Below are positions 25,408 through 33,104 of a DNA stretch of 64,000 nt, piece after piece. The position numbers were made by a program, and so were the translations under genes. Position 1 is the stretch's first letter; every line of letters starts with the position of its first letter. The notes beneath the pieces are model-generated. The model saw only the letters and a program-made list of their open reading frames with translations. It ran no database searches and was not told where the DNA came from. Origin of the DNA: Clostridiales bacterium (lineage in GTDB: Bacteria; Bacillota; Clostridia; Lachnospirales; Lachnospiraceae). The stretch spans positions 1-64,000 of the forward strand of contig JAJBVD010000026.1 of assembly GCA_020859985.1 (NCBI GenBank). The letters run 5' to 3'.

Positions 25408-27608
25408 GATTCGTAGATAAAATCGATGAATTGACCCTGGATGAAAAGGTTTTATTACTTCAGGCAAAAAATAACTGGTCTTTAAATGGTGTGGAGAGGT
25501 TAGGAATACCATCTATTGTGCTGACAGACGGACCAAGCGGCGTGAGATTAACCGCAGAGGATGAAAGAGGAACTATTCCAGCCACTGCCGGGCCAACAGA
25601 AGCAATCCTGTCCTCGAGCTGGGATACAGAGCTGGTCCGTAAAATCGGGAAAATGTATGCCGAGGAGTGTCATTATCTGAATGTGGGAATCTTATTGGGA
25701 CCTGGTATCAATGTCAAACGATCCCCATTGGCCGGTCGAAACTTTGAATACTATTCAGAGGATCCGTTTTTATCCGGAACCCTTGCGAGTGCTATGATCC
25801 AAAGTGTGCAGGAAGAAGGTATTGGAACCAGTTTAAAACATTTTGTGGCCAATGATCAGGAAACCAGAAGATTTACATCAAATGCAACTGTGGATGAGAG
25901 AACTCTTCGGGAATTATTGTTGAAACCATTTGAAATCGCAATCAGAGAAGCAAAGCCATGGACAATCATGGGGGCTTATCCGAAGCTTCGGGGAAAACAT
26001 TGCTGCGAGAATGCTTATTTGCTGAAAACAATTCTCCGAGATCAATTTGGGTTTGATGGAGTAATCCTTTCAGACTGGGCAGCTACCAGACACAAGGTGG
26101 CTTCGCATCAAAATGGATTGGATCTGGAAACTGGTTCTTTTGACAGCTTTGATGAATTAAAGACAGCTGTCGAAAATGGTGAAATTTCAATGGATGTCAT
26201 TGATGAGCATGTAAGGCATGTACTTGAGCTGATCCAGAAGGTTGTAGATGGGAAGAAAGAGGTTGAGATTGACTGGGATGCACACCATAAAATCGCGCAG
26301 GAAGCAGCAAGAGAGTCTATCGTTTTATTAAAAAATGAAGATGATATTTTGCCGCTAAGAACCACCGATCATGTCGCTGTGATTGGCAAGTTTGCTAGGT
26401 CACCTCATTTTTCTGGTGGAGGAAGCTCTGCAATTAATCCCAAAAATCTGGATGTTCCATTTGCATGGATACAAAGTTATGCTAAGGCGGATTTTGCGTT
26501 GGGATATGACTCGGAAGAAGAGAAGGAAGAACTGGTCAAAGAAGCCTGCGAAATCGCAAAGAATAAGGATGCTGTCATTGTATTTATTGGGACGACAGAA
26601 ATCACAGAGTCTGAAGGATCAGACCGCACAAGATTGAAACTGTCAGAAAGTCAGATTAAACTGGTCGAAAAGCTGTATTCTGTAAATCAGAATGTCATCC
26701 TCATAAACCAGAGTGGTTCTGCAGTAGAACTGTCGCATCTGGAAACGATGGCGAAAGGGATTTTCCATATGGGACTGGCTGGTGAAGGGGGCGGAAGAGC
26801 TATCGCTGATTTGCTTTTTGGAAAGGCGATCCCATCGGGTAAGCTGACAGAAACATTCCCTGTTTGTATCGAGAATACACCTGCCTATCCATTTTTCCCT
26901 GGCGTGGGAAATGAAATCGTATATCAGGAGGAACTGCTGCAAGGATATCGTTACTATGATACAAAGAGAATTGCACCACAGTATGAGTTTGGCTTTGGAT
27001 TATCTTATACGCAATTTTCATATAGCAATCTCAGAGTATCAGCTGAAAAAATTACTGATGATCAGACATTATCTGTATCGGTAGATATTACGAACATTGG
27101 AACTGTAGCTGGTAAGGAAATCATTCAGTTATATGTAAAGGATTTAGAAAGCTTTTATTATAGACCGGAAAAGGAGTTAAAGGGTTACCAAAAAGTAATG
27201 CTTGCTCCGGGTGAGATCCGGACAGTTGTCTTCCGGTTGGATCAGGAAGCCTTTGCATATTATTTGCCGAATCTGGATCAGTTTGCAGTGGAAACAGGAG
27301 AGTTTGAAATTCTGGTTGGAGCTTCTTCCAGGGATATCCGGCTCAGCCAAAAAGTATTTGTCAAATCCAGTATAGATGTCAGACCACTTCTGGAAGAGAG
27401 TAATACGATTGGGGAGTTTTATAATGATGACAGATATCATGATATCACGAAAGGCATTCTTGATCAGTTAACTATTGTGGAAAATTCAGAACTCTTTCCA
27501 ATCGCGGCCGGAATCACACTGTCTGATTTTCACCGCTTCCTCAGGTATTTCCAAGTCCCAGATGAGCAGGGGATTGCTATGGAAAAAATGATTCTTGGTT
27601 TGGCGTAG
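25404..27608 (+). CDS. GH3 beta-glycosidase 3
   Basis: 734 residues in the usual order. Barrel domain: VLTDGPSGVRLT, INVKRSPLAGRNFEYYSEDP, LKHFVANDQETRR, nucleophile Asp224 in VILSDWA. Second domain: SIVLLKNEDDILPL, GGGSSAINP, and ITESEGSDR with the probable acid/base Glu. It ends with a fibronectin-like domain (GFGLSYTQFSY onward). No signal peptide, so cytoplasmic. Intact, unlike the first GH3 of the operon. Terminated by the hairpin at 27651. Confidence 0.88.
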   Translation: MRFVDKIDELTLDEKVLLLQAKNNWSLNGVERLGIPSIVLTDGPSGVRLTAEDERGTIPATAGPTEAILSSSWDTELVRKIGKMYAEECHYLNVGILLGPGINVKRSPLAGRNFEYYSEDPFLSGTLASAMIQSVQEEGIGTSLKHFVANDQETRRFTSNATVDERTLRELLLKPFEIAIREAKPWTIMGAYPKLRGKHCCENAYLLKTILRDQFGFDGVILSDWAATRHKVASHQNGLDLETGSFDSFDELKTAVENGEISMDVIDEHVRHVLELIQKVVDGKKEVEIDWDAHHKIAQEAARESIVLLKNEDDILPLRTTDHVAVIGKFARSPHFSGGGSSAINPKNLDVPFAWIQSYAKADFALGYDSEEEKEELVKEACEIAKNKDAVIVFIGTTEITESEGSDRTRLKLSESQIKLVEKLYSVNQNVILINQSGSAVELSHLETMAKGIFHMGLAGEGGGRAIADLLFGKAIPSGKLTETFPVCIENTPAYPFFPGVGNEIVYQEELLQGYRYYDTKRIAPQYEFGFGLSYTQFSYSNLRVSAEKITDDQTLSVSVDITNIGTVAGKEIIQLYVKDLESFYYRPEKELKGYQKVMLAPGEIRTVVFRLDQEAFAYYLPNLDQFAVETGEFEILVGASSRDIRLSQKVFVKSSIDVRPLLEESNTIGEFYNDDRYHDITKGILDQLTIVENSELFPIAAGITLSDFHRFLRYFQVPDEQGIAMEKMILGLA

Positions 27609-27650
27609 ATACGGAGATGCTGTCATAGGAGCGCTCTATGACACGAATAG

Positions 27651-27697
27651 AAAAACCAGCAGTAATTGATAAAGTATCAGTTGCTGCTGGTTTATTT
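27651..27697 (+). terminator. Terminator of the GH3/symporter operon
   Basis: AAACCAGCAG (27653-27662) pairs with CTGCTGGTTT (27684-27693) followed by ATTTT. A second small hairpin (TGTCATAG/CTATGACA) precedes it. Confidence 0.75.
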
Positions 27698-27727
27698 TGT
27701 AATAGGAAAGTTCGATTTTTCGTAGCC

Positions 27728-27762
27728 AATCAGTACCACCGGCTTAGCCGGTGGTACTGATT
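27728..27762. repeat. Perfect 16-bp palindrome with TTA loop
   Basis: AATCAGTACCACCGGC and GCCGGTGGTACTGATT flank TTA. It lies between the GH3 operon and a convergent Abi remnant. Could be a bidirectional terminator or a REP-like / IS200-type imprint; no transposase is present. Confidence 0.6.
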
Positions 27763-27867
27763 TTAAAAGAGGGACCGATTTTGGCCTCCATTTCGTTAAG
27801 GAGGACTGTGCGGAATGCATTGCGCAGGTAAGTGTAATTAAAATGATTGATATTACGCCAAAAGCCG

Positions 27868-28167
27868 TTATTGCTGTATAAGTGAACGCAGATGGCGTTC
27901 AATCTCAAGCAGATATTTAAAAAACAATTCTCTTAAATTTGCATCAAAATCATAGAGGGCAACGATTTCTTCAAAAGTTGTCCCTGATTTATATGTTTTT
28001 GTGAAAGGGATACGAAACAGATGCTTATATCCGCCGATTAATGGAAAATATCCAATCCGTTCCAGAGTATTCTTCGCAAAGTCAGCGTCCTGAATGATGA
28101 TATTTTTTTCTGATGATAATATATATAATTGATGCTCAAAATCTGAGAATGCTTTTACTTTCGCCAT
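27868..28167 (-). pseudogene. Abi_2 (AbiD/AbiF) family protein, truncated
   Basis: The frame gives about 99 residues of the N-terminal part of an abortive-infection Abi_2 protein: MAKVKAFSDFEHQLYILSSE, IGYFPLIGGYKHLF, EEIVALYDFDANLRELFFKY, LLEIERHLRSL. Intact members are near 300 residues. Just past the stop, the adjacent frame reads INHFNYTYLRNAF, resembling the next conserved block, so the gene seems frameshifted with internal loss. A good ribosome site (AGGAG) precedes the start, and the leader carries an abiF-like RNA. Confidence 0.7.
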
Positions 28168-28185
28168 AACGTACTCCTGATATGT

Positions 28186-28253
28186 AAAAGAGGGAGAGAC
28201 CCGAAGGCTCTCCCCCGGCCGCGGGCTTCGCAAGTTTCCGCAACACGATCACT
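28186..28253 (-). ncRNA. abiF-like small RNA upstream of the Abi gene
   Basis: On the minus strand, between a strong promoter and the Abi start, lies a compact RNA. It contains GCGGAAACTTGCGAAGCC, GCGGCCGG and a stable hairpin GGGAGAGCC-TTCG-GGTCTCTCCC ending in TCTTTT at 28186. A structured RNA with terminal hairpin directly before an Abi_2 gene fits the known abiF RNA motif. Assignment is from context and layout, not from a covariance search. Confidence 0.55.
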
Positions 28254-28259
28254 GAACAT

Positions 28260-28288
28260 ACTATAGTAAACTGTGGCCGGTTTGTCAA
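28260..28288 (-). promoter_or_regulatory. Strong promoter of the abiF-like RNA
   Basis: Minus strand: consensus TTGACA (28288-28283), exactly 17 bp, then TATAGT (28265-28260). Confidence 0.75.
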
Positions 28289-28492
28289 CAGGAGGGATGA
28301 ATATTCCACCGGAGATGTTGCCATAATGCCGCTTTTGTTTACTATGAAGTCCATGCTTAGTATATGAGGGAAAGCGGGAAATGATTCACAGGTTTTCTTA
28401 ACCTCTTATCTTTCTCTGATACCATTTAAAATGAATGCAACAGTTCTTCAGAAATATTAATGAAAATGTAATAGAAAGACATGAAAAAGAAA

Positions 28493-28521
28493 TTGACAAA
28501 TAATTAACGATATGGTAAATT
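28493..28521 (+). promoter_or_regulatory. Promoter of the riboswitch / SPFH transcript
   Basis: TTGACA (28493-28498), 17 bp, TAAATT (28516-28521). Starts transcription just before the aptamer-like region. Confidence 0.7.
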
Positions 28522-28528
28522 TCATCCC

Positions 28529-28651
28529 ATCAAGAGGGAGTAGTTGGCTGGACAGCTTTCGAACCGTCAGGACTGCAATGCAACAGCGTTGTACGGGTAG
28601 GATTAAAAACGAGACTTTTGTTACGATTTGTAGCAGAAGTCTTTTTCTTTT
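28529..28651 (+). promoter_or_regulatory. Candidate yybP-ykoY (Mn2+) riboswitch with terminator
   Basis: The leader has GAGGGAGTAG near its 5' end and CGAGACTTTTG near its 3' end, the paired conserved ends of yybP-ykoY aptamers, with CCGTCAGGACTGC between. P1 would be CAAGAG (28531-28536) with CTTTTG (28615-28620). AGACTTTTGTTAC (28612-28624) alternatively pairs with GTAGCAGAAGTCT (28630-28642) before TTTTCTTTT, a perfect 13-bp terminator. The two helices are mutually exclusive: ligand binding would prevent termination, as expected for an ON switch. Family assignment by eye. Confidence 0.55.
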
Positions 28652-28669
28652 GGCAAAAAAGGAGGCGAG

Positions 28670-28711
28670 ATGGGAAAACGCCAAAAGGATTTGGATTTTT
28701 GCAGGAAGTAA
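28670..28711 (+). CDS. Possible 13-residue leader peptide
   Basis: ATG at 28670 preceded by AAAAAAGGAGG; reads MGKRQKDLDFCRK and stops 48 bases before the SPFH gene. It may be a translated leader or the start of a lost gene. Confidence 0.3.
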   Translation: MGKRQKDLDFCRK

Positions 28712-28759
28712 AGATTACCAGGCCAACGAATACAATACACCAAATGAAGGAGAAAGATT

Positions 28760-29716
28760 ATGACTACGATTTTAGCTTACATAGGGATTGGATTAATTAT
28801 CAGCGGCATTGTATTTATCGCAGTGCTCACAGTAAAAAAACAGCAGCAAAAACGTTCCATCGGTGTAGCGGCAGCCGTTTTAGGTGCAGTGATATTTATC
28901 TTCGCGAATTCGTTCGTGATCATACCGACCGGATATGCCGGTGTCAAAACCACATTTGGGCAGATCAGTGAAGCATCCGTCCCAAACGGGTTTAACTGGA
29001 AGGCTCCGTTTATCCAGTCGATCAAGCAGGTAAACTGCAAACAGCAGGACCTTACCTTCAATGGGGAGATATGGTCGGAGACATCGAACCGTACCGCGGT
29101 ATATTATGACGGTGTTACGGTTACATACCAGATCAGCTCCGGGAAGGCCGCATGGATCTACGCGAATGTTTCAAGTTATGAGAATAACATGGTAACTCAG
29201 AGCCTGGTGGCATCATCCATCAAATCCAGCAGTAAAACGCTTTCGGATGAGGATGCGACCAACCGCAGCGTGATCGAGCCGCTTACGCAGGAGAACCTGC
29301 AGTCTGCCTTAAATGAAAAATACGGGGAGGGCGTTATCATGGTGAACAAGGTGACGATTTCCAATGCGGATTTTGAGGACAGCTACAACGAGGCGATCGC
29401 GGCAAAACAGACTGCCCAGCTTGCTTATGAGCAGCAGCAGATTGAAAACCAGAAAAACATTGAAGCTGCCGAGGCAGAAGCAACGGTGAAGAAAACGCAG
29501 GCACAGGCCGAGGCGGATGCGGCAGTGATACAGGCGCAGGGTGAGGCAGAAGCAAACGAGCTTCTGAATGATTCCCTCTCCGAGAAGATCCTGCTGCAGA
29601 TGTATCTGGAAAAATGGGACGGCGTGCTCCCGAAAGTGACTTCGGATGGTTCCGGTATGATACTGGACATCGGCTCCCTTACGGAAACCGCGCAGACGGA
29701 GACAGAAGAGGAGTAA
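28760..29716 (+). CDS. SPFH/prohibitin family membrane protein
   Basis: 318 residues. Two N-terminal helices (about 5-25, 35-52), an SPFH/band-7 domain (FVIIPTGYAGVKTTFGQISE, VNCKQQDLTF, VTVTYQIS), and a long Ala/Glu/Gln coiled coil (about 200-275) typical of prohibitin-like scaffolds. Such proteins oligomerise at membranes and organise proteases or transporters. Its leader holds a candidate Mn2+ riboswitch, suggesting metal-responsive expression. A terminator follows. Confidence 0.85.
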   Translation: MTTILAYIGIGLIISGIVFIAVLTVKKQQQKRSIGVAAAVLGAVIFIFANSFVIIPTGYAGVKTTFGQISEASVPNGFNWKAPFIQSIKQVNCKQQDLTFNGEIWSETSNRTAVYYDGVTVTYQISSGKAAWIYANVSSYENNMVTQSLVASSIKSSSKTLSDEDATNRSVIEPLTQENLQSALNEKYGEGVIMVNKVTISNADFEDSYNEAIAAKQTAQLAYEQQQIENQKNIEAAEAEATVKKTQAQAEADAAVIQAQGEAEANELLNDSLSEKILLQMYLEKWDGVLPKVTSDGSGMILDIGSLTETAQTETEEE

Positions 29717-29793
29717 GAGGGTAATACATTCTTTAACCATTGCCAACCGGTATAATCTGTAGTTAAACCATTATTATAAGCGGTAAACGCAAT

Positions 29794-29842
29794 AAAAAGG
29801 ATTCCGACTAATGATTCATTAGGACGGAATCCTTTGTCTTTG
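29794..29842 (+). terminator. Terminator after the SPFH gene
   Basis: AAAGGATTCCG (29796 region) with CTAATGA/CATTAG inside and CGGAATCCTTT (29825-29835), then GTCTTTG. Long, nearly perfect stem; may serve both strands. Confidence 0.75.
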
Positions 29843-29883
29843 ATGAACTCTTTGCATATGGATGAAAAGATCCCCCCTTTTAT

Positions 29884-30651
29884 TTAACTGAACACATCTA
29901 TTTTTAACTGTTCCCATGCATCCTCATGTTCCACGTAATATAATGGGCAGGATTTTCCACTCACATCGTAATGGCGGAGGATATCTTCCTCTGATAAATG
30001 ATACATCTGGCACAGGGTACGAAGCAGCCGGATCAGAGAAGAATATGTTTCGGAAGTAAAAGCACCGTCTTCGCCTGGATGACAGCATTCGATGGAAATC
30101 GTGTCATAGTTCCGGTTATTCGAGCAGTAGGCAACCTCATCCATAGGCACACATTGAAGGATTTCGCCGTCAAGCCCGATGATGAAATGGCTGCTTGCGT
30201 AGGCATCGCCCGATGTCGCAAGCCCTGCAAAATAGCTTCGGTTTTCTTCCGCTGTTGTTCCGGGATTTCCAACATAATGTACAACAACTGCATTGATCTG
30301 CTCTATCTGAATCCCGGGTCTGGAATACTGGTTTTCCGGGAGCAGGGAGATTGTTACCCAGTCTTTATTAAGTAAGGGAACCGGTTTGCCGGAATCCAAA
30401 CGGAAATTATGGATTAGAAATACAAGCAGGAGCAGCACAGTACATCCGGAGAGGATGGCCGTAATTCTTCGCCGTAAGAATCGCTGACGTGCAATTTTCC
30501 ATTGTGGCTTTGGCTTGCGCGAGAAAATATGCTTGTCAAATTCGTCCGGCGAATCATTTCTACCATTTTGAGAAACGCTGTCTATATTATAAGGGTGGTC
30601 ATTTGTGCCTGTACTGTCACTTGGGTTTTTCTCCTGATATTTGTAATTCAT
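29884..30651 (-). CDS. N-acetylmuramoyl-L-alanine amidase (amidase_2), membrane-anchored
   Basis: 255 residues. A basic cytoplasmic N-terminus (about 1-62), one transmembrane helix (AILSGCTVLLLLVFLIHNF), then an amidase_2 domain: zinc His in AVVVHYVGNP, SSHFIIGLDGEI, DTISIECCHPG and HYDVSGKSCP with the second zinc His and Cys. It would cut the amide between muramic acid and L-Ala at the outer face. Ribosome site GAGGAGG before ATG. Confidence 0.85.
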   Translation of the reverse strand: MNYKYQEKNPSDSTGTNDHPYNIDSVSQNGRNDSPDEFDKHIFSRKPKPQWKIARQRFLRRRITAILSGCTVLLLLVFLIHNFRLDSGKPVPLLNKDWVTISLLPENQYSRPGIQIEQINAVVVHYVGNPGTTAEENRSYFAGLATSGDAYASSHFIIGLDGEILQCVPMDEVAYCSNNRNYDTISIECCHPGEDGAFTSETYSSLIRLLRTLCQMYHLSEEDILRHYDVSGKSCPLYYVEHEDAWEQLKIDVFS

Positions 30652-30718
30652 GAACGTTCCTCCTCGATTGATTTTATTTTATCATCGGAGAACGATTAAT
30701 TTCGGAACTTTTTCTTAA

Positions 30719-30871
30719 GAGTATGCTGCGGATACAGATCCGGTATTCCTTCTTGAAAGTGCGGTTACTCTTCTGGATTCCGACCCGGAGACAAACCGTT
30801 CTGCCGCAAAAAGTCTGCTTGAAAGTGCGGCGCGAACTCTGGCAGAGACAAATGCTTCGAAAACCGCATAG
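30719..30871 (+). pseudogene. 3' end fragment of an unrecognised gene
   Basis: Fifty codons ending in TAG at 30871, with no start (a stop lies directly before): reads DPVFLLESAVTLLDSDPETN then RSAAKSLLESAARTLAETN. It looks like a genuine acidic helical C-terminus. Its last ten bases are the first of the right-hand subtilase repeat, so it probably once preceded the subtilase gene. Product unknown. Confidence 0.45.
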
Positions 30872-31347
30872 AATACCAATAAACGTTTGCCCGGCAGCTG
30901 CACGGTGGCCGGGCATATTCTGTTCTATGAGGCGAGGCGGTATGGAAGATCAGAAGCTGGATAATCTGCTGAATCTTGCGTTGGATGCGACGAAGGAAGA
31001 ACTGGAAAAATCAGAAGAACTGGACGTGGGTTATGATCAGGGGGAGCGGACTTGGGAGGTGATCGTGCGTTACAGCGGCAGTTATCAGGAGCTGCTGGCC
31101 GTACTTCCGGCAGACCCCGGATCAATGGAGAGCGTGGGGCTTTCCGGCGGCTACGCGATCCTGACCGCTACCCGGAATCAGATCGAGGCGTTGGCGGCGC
31201 TTCCGCAGATCGAATATGTGGAAAAGCCCAGGCGCCTCTATTTTAGTGTGTCGATCGGAAGAACGGCCTCCTGCGTGTATGCACTGCAGACGGCCCCGTA
31301 TGACCTGTTCGGGGAGGGCGTGCTGGTCGCGGTGATTGATTCCGGGG
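30862..31347 (+). repeat. Right copy of the long direct repeat
   Basis: Partner of 4841-5427. Contains the GCCCGGC/GCCGGGC hairpin (30889-30914) and the first 135 codons of the intact subtilase. It lacks the extra leader bases and the GGAGA duplication of the left copy. Confidence 0.85.
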
Positions 31348-32966
31348 TGGATTATTTTCATCCGGATTTCCGAAAAGAAGACGGGACTACGCGTATCCGG
31401 GCAATCTGGGACCAGAGCGCAGTGCTGCCTGCGGACAGAGTGCAGGAAGCAGCGGATGATGGGGTGACGAATGGTGAGATAGCAGCGGATGCCGGGGCAA
31501 CGAATGGTGAGACAGCAAATGGCGAGTCCACAGATTATCTGGAAGAAGCTGGCGGGGAGATCGGTAATTGGGATGAACAGAAGAGAGCAGGAAAAGAAGC
31601 GGGGCAGCTCGGCCATATTCCGGCTGGTTTTACGCGCGGCGTGGAATATACGCAGGAGGACATCAACGCCGCGCTGGCGGCCGGCTCCCGCGAGGCGGGG
31701 CTGGCACTGGTGCCGGAGCAGGATGCAAGCGGTCATGGGACGGAGGTGCTCGGCATCGCGGCGGGCAACGGACGCGCTTCCGGCAATCCGTACCGCGGCA
31801 TTGCTGCGAAAAGCGATATTCTGGTGGTGAAGCTTGGCACGCCGCGGCCGGATGGATTTCCGAGCACGACGGAGCTGATGCAGGCCGTCGAATATGTGGT
31901 ACGAAAAGCGGAAGAGTTTGCGCAGCCGGTGGCGATCAATTTAAGCTTTGGCAATGTGTACGGCTCTCACCGTGGAAGTTCGCTTGTAGAGACGTACATT
32001 GATATGATGGCGCAGCGGGGGCGGAATGTGATCGTTGCCGGAACGGGAAATGAGGGGAATACCGGAGGGCATGTGTCGGGGAGGCTGAGCAATTCTGCTT
32101 CTGACGCGAATGACTCTGTTCAGACAGGCCGGGGAACCGCAGATTTTGCAGGGAACAGTGCCGCGGCGGCTTCTGCTGCGGACGAATCGGTTGTGATTGA
32201 ATTCCTCATCAGCGATTTCGAGCCCGCCATGAACCTGCAGATCTGGAAAAATTACGCGGATGAATTTGACATCATCATTGAACATCCCAACGGGCGGACA
32301 GCCGGACCGTTTGGGGAGGAGACTGGAACGGTCCGTTACCGGCTCGGATTTACAACGCTTCTGGTCTACTATGGCGAGCCTGCTCCTTATCAGGCGGAGC
32401 AGGAGATTTACATTGATTTTGTGCCGGAGGAGGAATATATCGACAGCGGTATCTGGCGGATTTTGCTGCGGCCGAGGCGAATTGTCTCAGGCGACTATTC
32501 CGTCTGGATGCCGGACGGCCGCGCGAGAAATGAAAACACGCGTTTCCTTGCACCAACGCCGGATACCACCATGACAATTCCATCAACGGCCGCGCGGGTC
32601 ATTGCGGTCGGCGCTTATGATGCGCGTCTGGATTCCTTTGCGCCCTTTTCCGGCCGCGGCTGGCCGGATACGCCGTATCTCAACCGGCCGGATCTGGTAG
32701 CTCCCGGCGTGGAGGTTACCACTACCGCTGTCGGTGGCGGTTATGTAAATGTCTCCGGTACTTCTTTTGCCGCGCCGTTCGTGACCGGTTCTGCCGCTCT
32801 TTTGATGGAGTGGGGCATCCTTCGCGGGAAAGATTCGTATCTATACGGAGAAAAGGTGCGGGCGTACCTGCACCGCGGCGCACGGCAGCTGCCCGGCTTC
32901 ACACAGTGGCCGAATAACCAGGCCGGATACGGGGCGCTGTGCGTGCGGGACAGTCTGTCGGTGTGA
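30942..32966 (+). CDS. Csp-like S8 family serine protease
   Basis: 674 residues. A prodomain-like N-terminus (about 1-115, ending IEYVEKPRRLYFSVS) and a subtilisin fold with a full triad: Asp133 in VAVIDSGVDYFHPDF, His265 in ASGHGTEVLGIAAG, Ser608 in VSGTSFAAPFVTG. Insertions include an acidic stretch (about 165-210) with imperfect TNGE repeats and a jelly-roll-like part typical of clostridial Csp proteases that process spore cortex hydrolase precursors. No signal peptide. The frame is open 219 bases upstream, but that part spans the hairpin and gene fragment. Confidence 0.88.
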   Translation: MEDQKLDNLLNLALDATKEELEKSEELDVGYDQGERTWEVIVRYSGSYQELLAVLPADPGSMESVGLSGGYAILTATRNQIEALAALPQIEYVEKPRRLYFSVSIGRTASCVYALQTAPYDLFGEGVLVAVIDSGVDYFHPDFRKEDGTTRIRAIWDQSAVLPADRVQEAADDGVTNGEIAADAGATNGETANGESTDYLEEAGGEIGNWDEQKRAGKEAGQLGHIPAGFTRGVEYTQEDINAALAAGSREAGLALVPEQDASGHGTEVLGIAAGNGRASGNPYRGIAAKSDILVVKLGTPRPDGFPSTTELMQAVEYVVRKAEEFAQPVAINLSFGNVYGSHRGSSLVETYIDMMAQRGRNVIVAGTGNEGNTGGHVSGRLSNSASDANDSVQTGRGTADFAGNSAAAASAADESVVIEFLISDFEPAMNLQIWKNYADEFDIIIEHPNGRTAGPFGEETGTVRYRLGFTTLLVYYGEPAPYQAEQEIYIDFVPEEEYIDSGIWRILLRPRRIVSGDYSVWMPDGRARNENTRFLAPTPDTTMTIPSTAARVIAVGAYDARLDSFAPFSGRGWPDTPYLNRPDLVAPGVEVTTTAVGGGYVNVSGTSFAAPFVTGSAALLMEWGILRGKDSYLYGEKVRAYLHRGARQLPGFTQWPNNQAGYGALCVRDSLSV

Positions 32967-33017
32967 GAGCATGCGGGAAAAAGCTAAGGCGGACCGGAGA
33001 ATGAACCGAGATTATGG

Positions 33018-33045
33018 TTGCTGTTCTGTATTTTTGTGGTAAAAT
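33018..33045 (+). promoter_or_regulatory. Candidate promoter of the MATE / GH42 unit
   Basis: TTGCTG (33018-33023), 16 bp, TAAAAT (33040-33045). Confidence 0.45.
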
Positions 33046-33104
33046 GTGGCATAGTGAAAAGCAGAAGATGACTGCTGTTTATTCTGACAGAAAGAGGAGT
33101 ACTC

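Noticed and set aside
27728-27762. IS200/IS605 insertion sequence
   Set aside because: Only a hairpin is present; there is no transposase gene nearby.
30723-30941. Upstream extension of the subtilase frame (an extra 73 codons)
   Set aside because: It crosses a hairpin terminator and the tail of another gene in a different frame, and the left repeat copy starts at the same internal ATG.
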